A DNA stretch of 64,000 nucleotides from Hymenobacter guriensis. GTDB taxonomy: Bacteria > Bacteroidota > Bacteroidia > Cytophagales > Hymenobacteraceae. Position numbers and translations under genes: made by a program. Positions 42,242 through 51,700 of the stretch are shown one piece after another. The stretch lies in NCBI RefSeq assembly GCF_015773195.1, contig NZ_JADWYK010000014.1, forward strand, positions 1 to 64,000, in the 5' to 3' direction. The notes under the pieces are model-generated. The model made no database searches and had not been told where the DNA came from. It was given only the letters and a program-made list of their open reading frames with translations. Every line of letters starts with the position of its first letter. The stretch's first letter is position 1.

Positions 42242-44452
42242 GTGTCCTTATCCGTTCCTGCTACCGTTGCGCCCTCCCCGAAGCTGCCGGCCGGCCGCCG
42301 GCCGCGCTGGCCATGGTGGGTGGGTGGCTTCCTGGTGCTGCTGGCTGGCCTGGCCCTGGCGGTTCACTTTCTGCTCGACCCCTGGCTGCGCCGCCAGGCC
42401 GAGCAGCAGGTAGCACGGCGCACCCACGGCCATTACCAACTGCAGCTCGGGGAGCTGCACACCAGCCTCTGGCGGCGCACCCTCACCCTGCACCACATCC
42501 GCCTGCGCCCCAGCCGGCAGCTAGTGGCTTCCGACTCGCTGGCCGTGCAGCTCGCTGCGGCTCGCCTGCGCGTGGCGGGCATTGGCCTCTGGGATTTGGT
42601 ACGCCGCCGCATAGTGCCCATCGACAGCATCGTGCTGCAAGCTCCCCACCTGCGCCTGACGGGCCACCTGTTGCCCGCCCCCGACCCCCGACCCCTGCAC
42701 CAGCGTCTGCCCCTGGATGGCTTGCGCATAGCGCACCTGGGCGTGCAGGATGCTCGGGCTGCCTATCGCCGCACCAGGCAGGATTCGGTAGCCGTGGGGC
42801 AGGCCCGGGTTACCGGGCAGGATGTGCTGTTGAGCGCAGCCGGCGCCCTCGACACCCAGCGCGTGGCTTACGCCGCGGCCTGGCAGCTGCAAGCCGCTCA
42901 GGCCCGGGCGGCGGGCCTGGCGCACCGGCTGCGGCTGGGCAGGCTCACGTTTTCCACCCGTACCGGTCAGCTTCGGCTCGATTCGCTGGGTGTGCAGCCG
43001 CTGGTGCCGGTCAGCGCCCGCCGCACGCCGGGTGTGCGGGTTTCGCTGGTGCTACCCACGGGCACACTTACCGGCCTGCGGGCCCGGCCGCTCAGTCAGG
43101 GCATCTTTCGGGCCGATACCCTGCGGCTGCACCGCCCCACGCTGGCCCTCACCCTGCCCGCGGTGCCGCCGCCACCCGTGTATGAGGTGCTGGCCGGGGT
43201 TTTTCCTCGCTTTCAGCTCTCGGCTTTTGCTGTGGACGGGGGGCAAGTGCGGATAGCAGGGCTGGAGAGGGCACCGCAGGCCCGGCAGGTACGCATCCTG
43301 GGCCAGCAGCTGCGCATTGATAAAGCTGCCGCTGCTGACCCCGACCGGATCCTGTATGCCCGCAGCTGGGAGGTGCGCACCGGGCCGGGCTCGGTACTGT
43401 TTGATGCGCCTTTCTACCGCCTGAGCTACCAGCAGCTGGCCCTATCTACCGTTGCCCGTAGCCTGAAGCTCAGTACCCTTTTTCTGACGCCCACTATGCC
43501 GCTGCGGGAGCTAAGCCAGCGCAAACGCCACCAGATGTCGCACATCCGCGTGTGGACGCCCCAGCTGCAGGCCACCGGCATCGACTGGGGCCGGCTAACC
43601 CGCAACGGCTACTGGCGCGCCCGGGAGCTGACTCTGACGCGCCCCGTAATGCGCGTGGCCGGCGACGGGCGCTACCCCCTTAACCCCAAACGCTCGGTGG
43701 TGACGCCGGAGCAGCTGCGCCGCCTGCCCGGGCGCTTTGATTTGCGCCGCCTGCGCATCACCGGGGGCAATATCTGGTTTGCGTACCGCTCTCCGCGCAG
43801 CCCGCAGCTGGGCCACGTCAGCATCACCGGGCTTACCGGTACCTTCGATAATATCAGCAACGACCCCGCCCGGGTGCGTGTGGCCCCAGTGGCGGAGGCC
43901 CGGGCCTCCGCCTGGTTTCAGCAGCGTAGTTTCGTTCGGGCCACCATCCGGGTGCCGCTGCTCCGGGCTGACGGGCGCCATACCGTGACGGGCTCCTTTG
44001 GCCGTGCGCCGTTCAGCATTCTGAACCCGATTACGGTGCCGGGCCGCTCGGCCCGGTTTCGGAGCGGCACGGTAGAGCAGGTGCGGTTTGCCTTCACCGC
44101 CGATCAGCAGGGGGTAGAGGGGAAAATGTGGGCCCGCTACTCCGACCTGCATTTGAAGCTGCTCACTGAGCACAGGGACCGGGGCTTGAAGAAGGTGCTG
44201 GTTAAGGCCAAGTCGAAGCTGGTGGATGGGCTGCTGATTCGCAACAACAACCCGCGCCGGCCCGGCCAGGAGCTGAAAGTGGGCACCATTCAGTCGAGCC
44301 GGGACCGGCGCCTGTCGGTTTTTGCCATCTGGCAGCAGGCGCTTATCAGCGGGATGTTGCACAGCCTGGGCGTGCCGCTGAAAATAGCTAGGCAGACCAG
44401 CGAAACTTCCTCGGCTCCCGCCACTATGCCCGCACCCGGCACCGTGCGCTAA
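42242..44452 (+). CDS. AsmA-like envelope protein
   Basis: A 736-residue protein with one N-terminal transmembrane helix (WWVGGFLVLLAGLALAVHFLL) followed by a long beta-strand-rich periplasmic region. The start, HYQLQLGELHTSLWRRTLTLHHIRLRP..., and the repeated 'DSIVLQAPHLRL/RVTGQDVLLSAAGAL' style strands resemble AsmA/DUF748 proteins. In other bacteria such proteins bridge the envelope and move lipids. The start is a GTG, and no better upstream start is visible. A DUF2256 gene follows after 13 bp in the same direction. Confidence 0.7.
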   Translation: MSLSVPATVAPSPKLPAGRRPRWPWWVGGFLVLLAGLALAVHFLLDPWLRRQAEQQVARRTHGHYQLQLGELHTSLWRRTLTLHHIRLRPSRQLVASDSLAVQLAAARLRVAGIGLWDLVRRRIVPIDSIVLQAPHLRLTGHLLPAPDPRPLHQRLPLDGLRIAHLGVQDARAAYRRTRQDSVAVGQARVTGQDVLLSAAGALDTQRVAYAAAWQLQAAQARAAGLAHRLRLGRLTFSTRTGQLRLDSLGVQPLVPVSARRTPGVRVSLVLPTGTLTGLRARPLSQGIFRADTLRLHRPTLALTLPAVPPPPVYEVLAGVFPRFQLSAFAVDGGQVRIAGLERAPQARQVRILGQQLRIDKAAAADPDRILYARSWEVRTGPGSVLFDAPFYRLSYQQLALSTVARSLKLSTLFLTPTMPLRELSQRKRHQMSHIRVWTPQLQATGIDWGRLTRNGYWRARELTLTRPVMRVAGDGRYPLNPKRSVVTPEQLRRLPGRFDLRRLRITGGNIWFAYRSPRSPQLGHVSITGLTGTFDNISNDPARVRVAPVAEARASAWFQQRSFVRATIRVPLLRADGRHTVTGSFGRAPFSILNPITVPGRSARFRSGTVEQVRFAFTADQQGVEGKMWARYSDLHLKLLTEHRDRGLKKVLVKAKSKLVDGLLIRNNNPRRPGQELKVGTIQSSRDRRLSVFAIWQQALISGMLHSLGVPLKIARQTSETSSAPATMPAPGTVR

Positions 44453-44465
44453 CCTCTGCTTCACT

Positions 44466-44651
44466 ATGCCCCGCGCTTCTTCCCTGCCCACCAAACTCAC
44501 CAAAGGCAACCTGCCCAGCAAAACCTGCCTGACCTGCGGCCGGCCCTTCGAGTACCGCAAGAAGTGGCGCAGCTGCTGGGATGAGGTAAAGTACTGCGGA
44601 GAGAAATGCCAGCGCAACAAGCCCCGCCCTGAGGCGCCGCCGACGGCCTGA
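44466..44651 (+). CDS. DUF2256 small zinc-ribbon-like protein
   Basis: A 61-residue basic protein with the DUF2256 pattern LPSKTCLTCGRPFEYRKKWRSCWDEVKYCGEKCQRNK, which contains CxxC and CxxxC pairs able to bind zinc. Its length and motif match the family. Function unknown. It starts 13 bp after the AsmA-like gene and is probably co-transcribed. Confidence 0.9.
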   Translation: MPRASSLPTKLTKGNLPSKTCLTCGRPFEYRKKWRSCWDEVKYCGEKCQRNKPRPEAPPTA

Positions 44652-44743
44652 GTTGAGCTGCTTTGAGCCCGGATAGCATGACCGCCATTCAGGCTGTACC
44701 TTGGGGCGCCGCGTCGGCTGTGGGCGCCGGCCAGCGGTTTGCT

Positions 44744-46483
44744 ATGAAGAAGTGGTTGTATTGTCTGGTGAGCGTGTGTATGCTGGCTTTGCCGGGGTGG
44801 GCGGCTCCCCTCACCCGCCTCGACAGCCTGCGCCAGCTTGGGCGCTGGCCGCTGACGGTGCAGCTGGCGGTAGCAACTCGCCGGGTAACGCCGGCCACCG
44901 CGCCGTTGGTTGGTGAGCTGGTGCGCCGCCCGGGAGTGCCGCGGGCGGTGCGGGCCGAGCTGCTGGCCAACCTGGCCGGCCACTACCTGCACGAAAACCA
45001 GCCCAGCCTGGCCATCATCCAGATGCTGCAAACCCGGCGCATGGCCCTGGCCGACCACGACTCCAGCCGCCTGAGCACGGCCTGCGAGTGGCTTTGCTAC
45101 GCCTATTCTCTGCTGAAAGACCCCCGACCCGGCCTTCGCTACGGCCAGGAGGCCCTGCGCACGGTACCCGCCCACGACCCGGACCAGGCCCGGCGCCTGA
45201 CGGGCATCTATTTCAACCTGGCCGACTGCGCCGCCCTCATTCCCGACTACCCGCTGGCCGCGCGCTACTACCGGCAGGCCCTGAGCCTGACGCGGCAAAC
45301 CCAGGACTCGGCCAACACCGCCGTGGCGCTGGCCAGCCTAGCTACCTATGCCCTCCGGCAGCAGCTGCTGCCCCAGGCCGCACAGCTGCTCGACTCGGCC
45401 TACGCCAGCTATCCGCCTCCGCGCTACCTGGGCGTGCAGCTGGTGCTGGACCTGCTGCGGGGTACGCTGGCCCGGCAGCAGGGGCAATACACCGCGGCCG
45501 TGCAGTGGCTGGAGCCTACCCGCGCCCGCGCCCGCCAGGCCCGGCAGCTGAACGATGAGCTGCAGGCCCTGAAGGAGCTGGTGCCGGCCCTGAGCCAGCT
45601 GGGGCGCTACCGCGAAGCCCTGCTGCACCAGCAGCGCCTCACCGTGCTGCGCGACAGTATGTTTGAGGAGTCCAGTGCCCGCCACGCCCGCGAAATGCAC
45701 ACCCTCTACCAAACCCAGGAAAAGGAGCAGCAGCTGGCCCGCCTGCGCCTGCGCACCCAGGCCCGCGAAACTCTGCTCCGGCAGCGCACCCTGCTGTTCG
45801 TGGGGGTGCTGGTAGGAGTGGGGCTGCTGGTGACGCTGGTAATTGTGCGGCAGCGGGCCCGCCATATACTAGCTACAACCGCCGAGGCCCTGCGCATGCG
45901 CAACCGAATTGCCGCCGACCTGCACGATGAGGTAGGCACCCTGCTTACCCGCGTGAGCCTGCAGGCCGAACTGCTGCGCCAGACCCAGCCCGCGCCCCAG
46001 CCCGCCCTCGACCGCCTGCTGACCAACAGCCGCGCCGCTGCCGGCACCATGCGCGACATTGTGTGGAGCATTGATGCCGAAGCCGACACCGTGGGGGCCC
46101 TGCTTGACCGGATGCGTGACCACCTCGACCAAACGGCCGTGCCTGCCGGCCTGGAAACGCACCTCGAAGCCAGCGGCCTGCACGACCACGACCCCATTGC
46201 GCCCGTCATGCGCCAGCACCTCTACCTGGTTTTCAAAGAAGCCGTGACCAACGCCGCACGCCATGCCCGCGGGGCCACCCAGGTGCAGGTGAAACTGGAG
46301 AAAACGCCCGGCACCCTGCAGCTCACTGTGCTCGACGATGCACCCGCGGCCCCCGCCCCGGCCACCCGCAGCGGCATGGGCCTGCGCAACATGCGGCAGC
46401 GGGCCGAGGCCCTGTGCGGACAACTGCAGGCCGGTCCCGTGCCGGGCGGGGGCTTCCGGGTGCAGCTGCGCGTGCCCGCGTAG
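44744..46483 (+). CDS. sensor histidine kinase with TPR sensor region
   Basis: A 579-residue membrane sensor kinase. The signal sequence MKKWLYCLVSVCMLALPGWAA is followed by a periplasmic TPR-like helical region (ALRTVPAHDPDQARRLTGIYFNLADCAALIPDYPLAARYYRQALSL and similar). A single transmembrane helix lies at about 350-372 (LLFVGVLVGVGLLVTLVIV). The phospho-accepting histidine is H394 (AADLHDEVGTLLTRV), of the HisKA_3 (NarX/DesK) type. An ATPase domain follows with VFKEAVTNAARHA and GMGLRNMRQRAEALCG. The convergent LuxR-type response regulator is its obvious partner. Confidence 0.92.
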   Translation: MKKWLYCLVSVCMLALPGWAAPLTRLDSLRQLGRWPLTVQLAVATRRVTPATAPLVGELVRRPGVPRAVRAELLANLAGHYLHENQPSLAIIQMLQTRRMALADHDSSRLSTACEWLCYAYSLLKDPRPGLRYGQEALRTVPAHDPDQARRLTGIYFNLADCAALIPDYPLAARYYRQALSLTRQTQDSANTAVALASLATYALRQQLLPQAAQLLDSAYASYPPPRYLGVQLVLDLLRGTLARQQGQYTAAVQWLEPTRARARQARQLNDELQALKELVPALSQLGRYREALLHQQRLTVLRDSMFEESSARHAREMHTLYQTQEKEQQLARLRLRTQARETLLRQRTLLFVGVLVGVGLLVTLVIVRQRARHILATTAEALRMRNRIAADLHDEVGTLLTRVSLQAELLRQTQPAPQPALDRLLTNSRAAAGTMRDIVWSIDAEADTVGALLDRMRDHLDQTAVPAGLETHLEASGLHDHDPIAPVMRQHLYLVFKEAVTNAARHARGATQVQVKLEKTPGTLQLTVLDDAPAAPAPATRSGMGLRNMRQRAEALCGQLQAGPVPGGGFRVQLRVPA

Positions 46484-46533
46484 CTGCCTCAGCAACGAAA
46501 TATCCAACTTGCCTTTCTTTACCCATTGTGGGC

Positions 46534-47172
46534 CTAGAGCTGGCCTTTGGCGGCCCGGCTCATCAACTCGGTGCGGCTGCCTACTTCCAGCTTCTTGTAG
46601 ATGCGCTTGACGTAGGTGCGCACCGTTTCTACCGACAGCCCGAGACGGGAAGCTACCTGCTTGTCGCTCAGGCCATCGACCATAGCCTGCACCACTTCCC
46701 GCTCCCGGGCCGAAAGGAGGTCGGGCTGCAGGGTGGCTGAGGGCTTGAAGTGGGCCAGCACCTTGCGGGCCACGGCCCGGCTCATGGGAGCCCCGCCTCG
46801 GGCCGCTTCCAGCACAGCTGCCTTGTATTCTTCGAGGGAGGAGTTCTTGAGCACGTAGCCCGAGGCCCCGGCACACAGCGCCCGGTAGATGCGGTCGGCA
46901 TCGTCGAACACGGTTTGCATGATGATTTCGACCTCGGGCAGGCGCTGGCGCAGCAGGGGCAGGGCATCGAGGCCGCTGAGGCCGGGCAGGTGGATGTCGA
47001 GCAGCAGCACCTGAGGTGGCTGCAGCACGTCGGGCAGCTGCTGCAGGAAGCTTTCTACCGACTCGGCCAGCAGCACGCACCGCAGCTCAGGCTGGCGGCA
47101 CAGGTAGCCGTGCAGCAGCTCGCGCACTTCGGGGTCGTCTTCAATCAAAGCCAGCCGGACGGGGAAATTCAT
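46534..47172 (-). CDS. LuxR/NarL-type response regulator
   Basis: A 212-residue two-component regulator. The receiver domain has acidic pocket E11/D12, phospho-acceptor D59 (LLLDIHLPGLSG) and K109 (GYVLKNSS). The DNA-binding LuxR helix-turn-helix is at about 153-210 (LSAREREVVQAMVDGLSDKQVASRLGLSVETVRTYVKRIYKKLEVGSRTEL). The ATG at 47172 starts directly before the receiver. It is convergent with its kinase. A near-palindromic element upstream (47218-47236) is shared with the surface-protein gene at 48739 and could be its own binding site. Confidence 0.93.
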   Translation of the reverse strand: MNFPVRLALIEDDPEVRELLHGYLCRQPELRCVLLAESVESFLQQLPDVLQPPQVLLLDIHLPGLSGLDALPLLRQRLPEVEIIMQTVFDDADRIYRALCAGASGYVLKNSSLEEYKAAVLEAARGGAPMSRAVARKVLAHFKPSATLQPDLLSAREREVVQAMVDGLSDKQVASRLGLSVETVRTYVKRIYKKLEVGSRTELMSRAAKGQL

Positions 47173-47217
47173 GGCTGCAAAGGACGGGGCTGGGCGTCGG
47201 TGGCGCAACTGCTGGCT

Positions 47218-47278
47218 TACCCGCAAATGCGGTACAGCGCAGGCTTGAAAGACTGACGGTGCCCCGGCATATTTGTGG
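47218..47278. promoter_or_regulatory. candidate response-regulator site, copy 1
   Basis: TACCCGCAAATGCGGTACA (47218-47236) is a near-palindrome (TACC-GCA-AA-TGC-GGTA with one extra C). It is followed after 21 nt by GGTGCC and then TTGTGG (47273-47278). The same string of words with almost identical spacing occurs at 48642-48702. It lies between the response regulator gene (minus) and the T9SS protein gene (plus) and may act on both. Confidence 0.55.
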
Positions 47279-47363
47279 GGCTGCTTTGGTAGTTTCAGCC
47301 GGCCGCTGCCGGTACGGGGTACCGCATGCCGCATTTCGTTTCCTTTTACCTTACCTTCTTGCT

Positions 47364-48560
47364 ATGCAAAACGTTACGCTTCTGTCTCTGGCCTCGCTGC
47401 TCACGCTGCCGGCCCTGGCTCAAACCCCCATTACCCTCACCCAAGCTACCTTTCCGGCCTCAGCGGCCACGGTAGAAAGGTACCAGGATGCTGCCCTGCC
47501 CACCGGAGCTGCAGTTACTCCCACCGGCGCCAACCAAACCTGGGACTACCGCACGCTCGTGGCAGAAGGAGCACCCTACACCTTTGCGCGGGAACCCGCT
47601 CCGGTCACGGGCGGCATTGCCGGCGCTCAGTGGACGCAGCCCCGGCAGGCCGTGTTTGGCAATCTGGCGTACAACTACACCGTGTATGGGGCGCTGGCTT
47701 CCAACGGCTGGCTGGCCCTGGGCCGCACGATGGAGCGGCAGGAAGCCGCTATTACGGCCATTACGGGCGGGCCCAACGACAAGGTGGTGGTGGACGCACA
47801 AACCCTGCGCTACGGCCCCGAGGGGGTGGCCAACCTGCCCCTGCCCCTTACGGCCGGCGACATGAGCCGGCGCTCTTTCCGGGTAGCCACTGAGGGCACG
47901 CTCACGGTCCAGGCCCTTCTCCTCAATAATGCCCCCATCCGGCTGGTGCAGCGCTACACCTACGTCGACTCAGTGGCGGGCTGGGGCACGCTGCAGATTC
48001 CGGTGGCGGGCAGCCCCGCCGGCTCCGATGCCTTGCCGGTGCTGCAAATTCGCAGCCGCACCGTGCGGCAGGACAGCGTATATCTTTTCGGCCAGCCGGC
48101 TCCGGCCATTCTGCTTTCGTCCTTTGGAATGCAGCAGGGAGGCAAGACACCGTTTTACTTTGACCAGTTCTGGCGCAACAACTCGGCTCAGCCCGTGCTG
48201 GACCTCTACTACACCTCGCGCGAGTACGGCACCCCCGTTGCGGCCGACTATTCCACCGAAAGCAATGTGGTAACGGCCCGGCGCGCCTCGGTGCTGGCCG
48301 TGGGCAGCCAGGCCTGGCCCAACCCCTTCGGCCCGGGCCAGGCCCTGCGCCTGACTTTGCCCGGCGCCAAGCCCGGCCAGCCCCTGCAGCTGACGGTGCA
48401 GGACGCCCTGGGCCGCACGGTACTGCGCCAGGCCCTGCCGCTGCTGAACGGAGCCGCTTCCCTGCCCGCTGAGGCCACGGCGGCGCTGCGCCCGGGCCTC
48501 TACACCCTCACGGCGCGGCAGGGCACCGAGCAGACCACCCTGCGGCTGGTGCGCCGGTAG
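47364..48560 (+). CDS. secreted protein with T9SS C-terminal sorting domain
   Basis: A 398-residue secreted protein. The ATG at 47364 opens a signal peptide (MQNVTLLSLASLLTLPALAQ). The central 280 residues form a beta-rich domain of unknown role. The last 80 residues are a type A T9SS sorting domain (AWPNPFGPGQALRLTL...LTVQDALGRTVLRQ...LRPGLYTLTARQGTEQTTLRLVRR). It should be exported by the type IX system and released or attached at the surface. It is probably controlled by the adjacent two-component system. Confidence 0.85.
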   Translation: MQNVTLLSLASLLTLPALAQTPITLTQATFPASAATVERYQDAALPTGAAVTPTGANQTWDYRTLVAEGAPYTFAREPAPVTGGIAGAQWTQPRQAVFGNLAYNYTVYGALASNGWLALGRTMERQEAAITAITGGPNDKVVVDAQTLRYGPEGVANLPLPLTAGDMSRRSFRVATEGTLTVQALLLNNAPIRLVQRYTYVDSVAGWGTLQIPVAGSPAGSDALPVLQIRSRTVRQDSVYLFGQPAPAILLSSFGMQQGGKTPFYFDQFWRNNSAQPVLDLYYTSREYGTPVAADYSTESNVVTARRASVLAVGSQAWPNPFGPGQALRLTLPGAKPGQPLQLTVQDALGRTVLRQALPLLNGAASLPAEATAALRPGLYTLTARQGTEQTTLRLVRR

Positions 48561-48579
48561 TGACGGGATAGTGCCAGCA

Positions 48580-48617
48580 GAAACGCCCCGTTGGCCGGAA
48601 AGCTGACGGGGCGTTTC
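48580..48617 (+). terminator. terminator after the T9SS cargo gene
   Basis: GAAACGCCCCGT pairs with ACGGGGCGTTTC (12 bp, 14-nt loop) 19 bp after the stop codon. The following T-run is weak (TTTCCGCTT). Confidence 0.65.
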
Positions 48618-48641
48618 CGCTTGGCCGCGAATGTGCGCCGA

Positions 48642-48702
48642 TACCCCCAAATGCGGTACACGTGCGGGTTGCGGCGCGGGGTGCCGGGAAAGAGCTTTGT
48701 GG
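48642..48702. promoter_or_regulatory. candidate response-regulator site, copy 2
   Basis: TACCCCCAAATGCGGTACA (48642-48660), then GGTGCC (48680-48685) and TTGTGG (48697-48702), 37 bp upstream of the ATG at 48739. Eighteen of 19 bases of the first block match copy 1 at 47218-47236. Confidence 0.55.
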
Positions 48703-48738
48703 CCGTTGCCTTCTCATGCTCTTTTTCCGCGCTCCGCT

Positions 48739-51700
48739 ATGAAGAAACCACTACGCTATCTGTGCCTGCTGACAACCATGCTGGGCAGCTTACCGGCCGC
48801 CCGGGCGCAAACCACCGGTGGAGTGGGCATCGGTACGGCTACGCCCGCGCCGTCGGCTGTGCTCGACCTGACTTCGACCACCAAGGGCCTGCTGCCCCCG
48901 CGCATGAGCCAGGCCCAGCGCGACGCTATCCAGAGCCCGGCCGTGGGGCTGACCATCTATAATACGGACGCGGCTAAGCTCAACACCTGGAACGGCTTTT
49001 TCTGGACCGACGCCGTGCAGGGCCTCCCGGTCAGTGCCAACGCCAACGGCCCCCAGGCCGTGACCTTCGGCTTCACCGGGGCCTCCCAGACCTGGACCGT
49101 GCCGCCCAACGTGACCAGCGTGCAGGTAGATATAGCCGGGGCCCGGGGCCGCACCATCGATAACTGCTCGAACTGTTACCGCGGGGGCCGGGGTGGCCGG
49201 GTGCAGGCCACGCTGGCCGTAACGCCGGGTCAGGTGCTGACCATCGAAGTAGGCGGCGACCGGGGCTATAATCCCAGTACGTTGTACCAGGAAGGGGGCT
49301 ACAACGGCGGGGGGCGCGGCAGCGAACCAGGCGGCGGCGCTACCGACATCCGCATCGGCGGCACAGCCCTCACCAACCGGGTGCTGGTAGCCGGCGGCGG
49401 CGGCGGCTCGGGCTACTACGCCCGGGGCGGGCCCGGCGGCGGCCTTGTGGGCGGCGACGGTCTGGTGCCCACGGGCAACAACCCCACGGGGACACCCGGC
49501 ACCGGCGGTACCCAAACGGCCGGCGGCACCACGGGCGGCACGCCGCAGCAGTACTGCTACTGCGGCACGAGCCCGGCCGGACCGGGCGTGGGTGCCGGCC
49601 TGATCGGTGGTACCAGCTGGGGCGCGGCCGGCGGCGGGGGCGGCTACTACGGGGGCGGTATGAGTCACGGCAACGCCGGCGCCGGCGGCGGCTCCTCCTA
49701 CGCCGACCCCGCGCTGACCAGCAACGTGGTGCACACCCAGGGCTATCAGAACGGGGCCGGCTACGCCAAGCTCAGCTTCAGCTTCCAGCCCGAGGCCCCA
49801 GTTATCAGCCTCAACAATGCTACTACCTCTCAGCCCGCCGGCAGCGTGGTCTACAGCGACGGCACCAAGCTGGCCGGCAACGCCGGGCAGCTTTACTGGG
49901 ACAATGCCGGCGCCCGCCTGGGCATCGGCACGGGCAGCCCCCAGGCCAAGCTGCACGTGGCCGGCGCGGCCCGTATCGATGGCCTGGCCGGCACTGGTAC
50001 CCGCATGGTCACGGCCACCGACAACGGTCAGCTCACGACCCAGGCCCTGCCCACCGACGCCCAGCAGCTTACCCTCAACGGCCTGACGCTGGGCATCAGT
50101 GGGGGCAATACCGTGGCTCTACCCGCCGGGGCCGACAACCTGGGCAACCACACCGCCACTCAGAACCTGAATTTGGGCACCAACCAGCTGATCGGCAACG
50201 GTAGCACGAGCGGGCTGAGCGTAACCAGCGGCGGCGGCCTGCTGCTGCCCGCCGGCGTGATTCAGCGCGGGGGCGCCACCATCACCAGCACCTCCGACCT
50301 GGGCCTGTACTCGCGCATCAGCGGCAACTATATGCGCCTGGTAACCAATGCGGCTCCCATCCGCTTTTACTCCGATGACAACGCGGGGACCACGCCCAAC
50401 GTGAGCTTTGAAAGCAACGGTGACGTGGGCATCGGGACCGGCAACAACACGCCCGGCAATCGGCTGGACGTGCAGAGTATGCCCCGTAGCGGCACCCACG
50501 CCACCGGCCGGACGCTGTACGTCACCGGGGACTTCAACGAAGCCGGCAACGGGGCCGAGTTTCGCCATTCCAACGGCACCCAGGGCGTGGGCATTGGCTA
50601 CAACTCCCTCTACGGGGCGGGGACTAACCTCAACCAGCACCTGAACCTGCTGCCCAAGGGCGGCGGGGGCGTAGGCATCGGCACCACTTCGCCCGAAGCG
50701 TTGCTTGACGTGAACGGCAGCGGGCGGGTGCGCGGCACCCTGAGCTTCGGGGCCAGCACCCGGCAGATGATAGGGCTCTGGAACGCCGACTACGGCATTG
50801 GGGTGCAAGACGGCACCCAGTACTTCCGCTCGGGCGAGGCCTTTGCCTGGTACAGCGGCGGCGTGCATAACGACGGGCAGTTCAACGCGGGCGGCGGTAC
50901 CCAGCAGATGGTGCTGAAAAATGGCCAGCTGGGCATCGGCTCCGGCTTCAATAATGCCGCCCTGCCGAACGGCCCGCTGGAAATCCGTCAGAACAGCCCC
51001 TACATGGTGGTGCACTCGCCGGGCAATGCCTGGGCCTCGATTGGTCTCGACGCCAATGACGGCTACAAGCTCAAGCTCTCAGACGGTCCCAACGTGAGCG
51101 GCGCCAACTACATGACCTTCAGCGGCACAAACGTAGGCATCGGCACCACGGCGCCGACTTACCCGCTCGACGTGCAGCGCTCCGTCACGCCCGGCAACTT
51201 CAACTACGGCTACCTCAACGGCAGCGGGCAGGTAAACTACGCCACCAACAACACCGGCCCGGTGAGCATCCGCGCCACGGGCCGGGTGCTGGCCACCGAG
51301 TTCAACGCCACCTCCGACCAGCGCCTGAAATCCATTATCGGCCTGAGCGACCAGGTGGCTGATCTGGCTTTGCTCCGGCAGCTGCGCATCACCGACTATA
51401 CCATGCGCGACCGGGTGCAGTACGGTGCCCGGCAGTTCAAAAAAGTCATTGCCCAGGAAGTTGAGCAGGTGTTTCCGCAGGCCGTGAGCCAGCATGCCGG
51501 CTTCCTGCCCGACGTGTACGCCCTGGCCAGTCAGGTCGAAGCGCAAGGCGACTCCCTGCTGCGCCTGACACTGCCTGCGGCCCTGCCTGCCGACACCAAA
51601 GCTGGTCAGCGCGTCAAGCTTATTGGCCCGGCCGGTGAAGTCGTGGGCACGGTGAAGGCGGCCGGCAGCAGCACGCTGCTGGTGCGTGGGGTCCGGCAGC

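Noticed and set aside
43595..45298. 567-codon open frame on the minus strand
   Set aside because: It runs antisense through the end of the AsmA-like gene, the DUF2256 gene and the start of the histidine kinase, all of which have clear family motifs.
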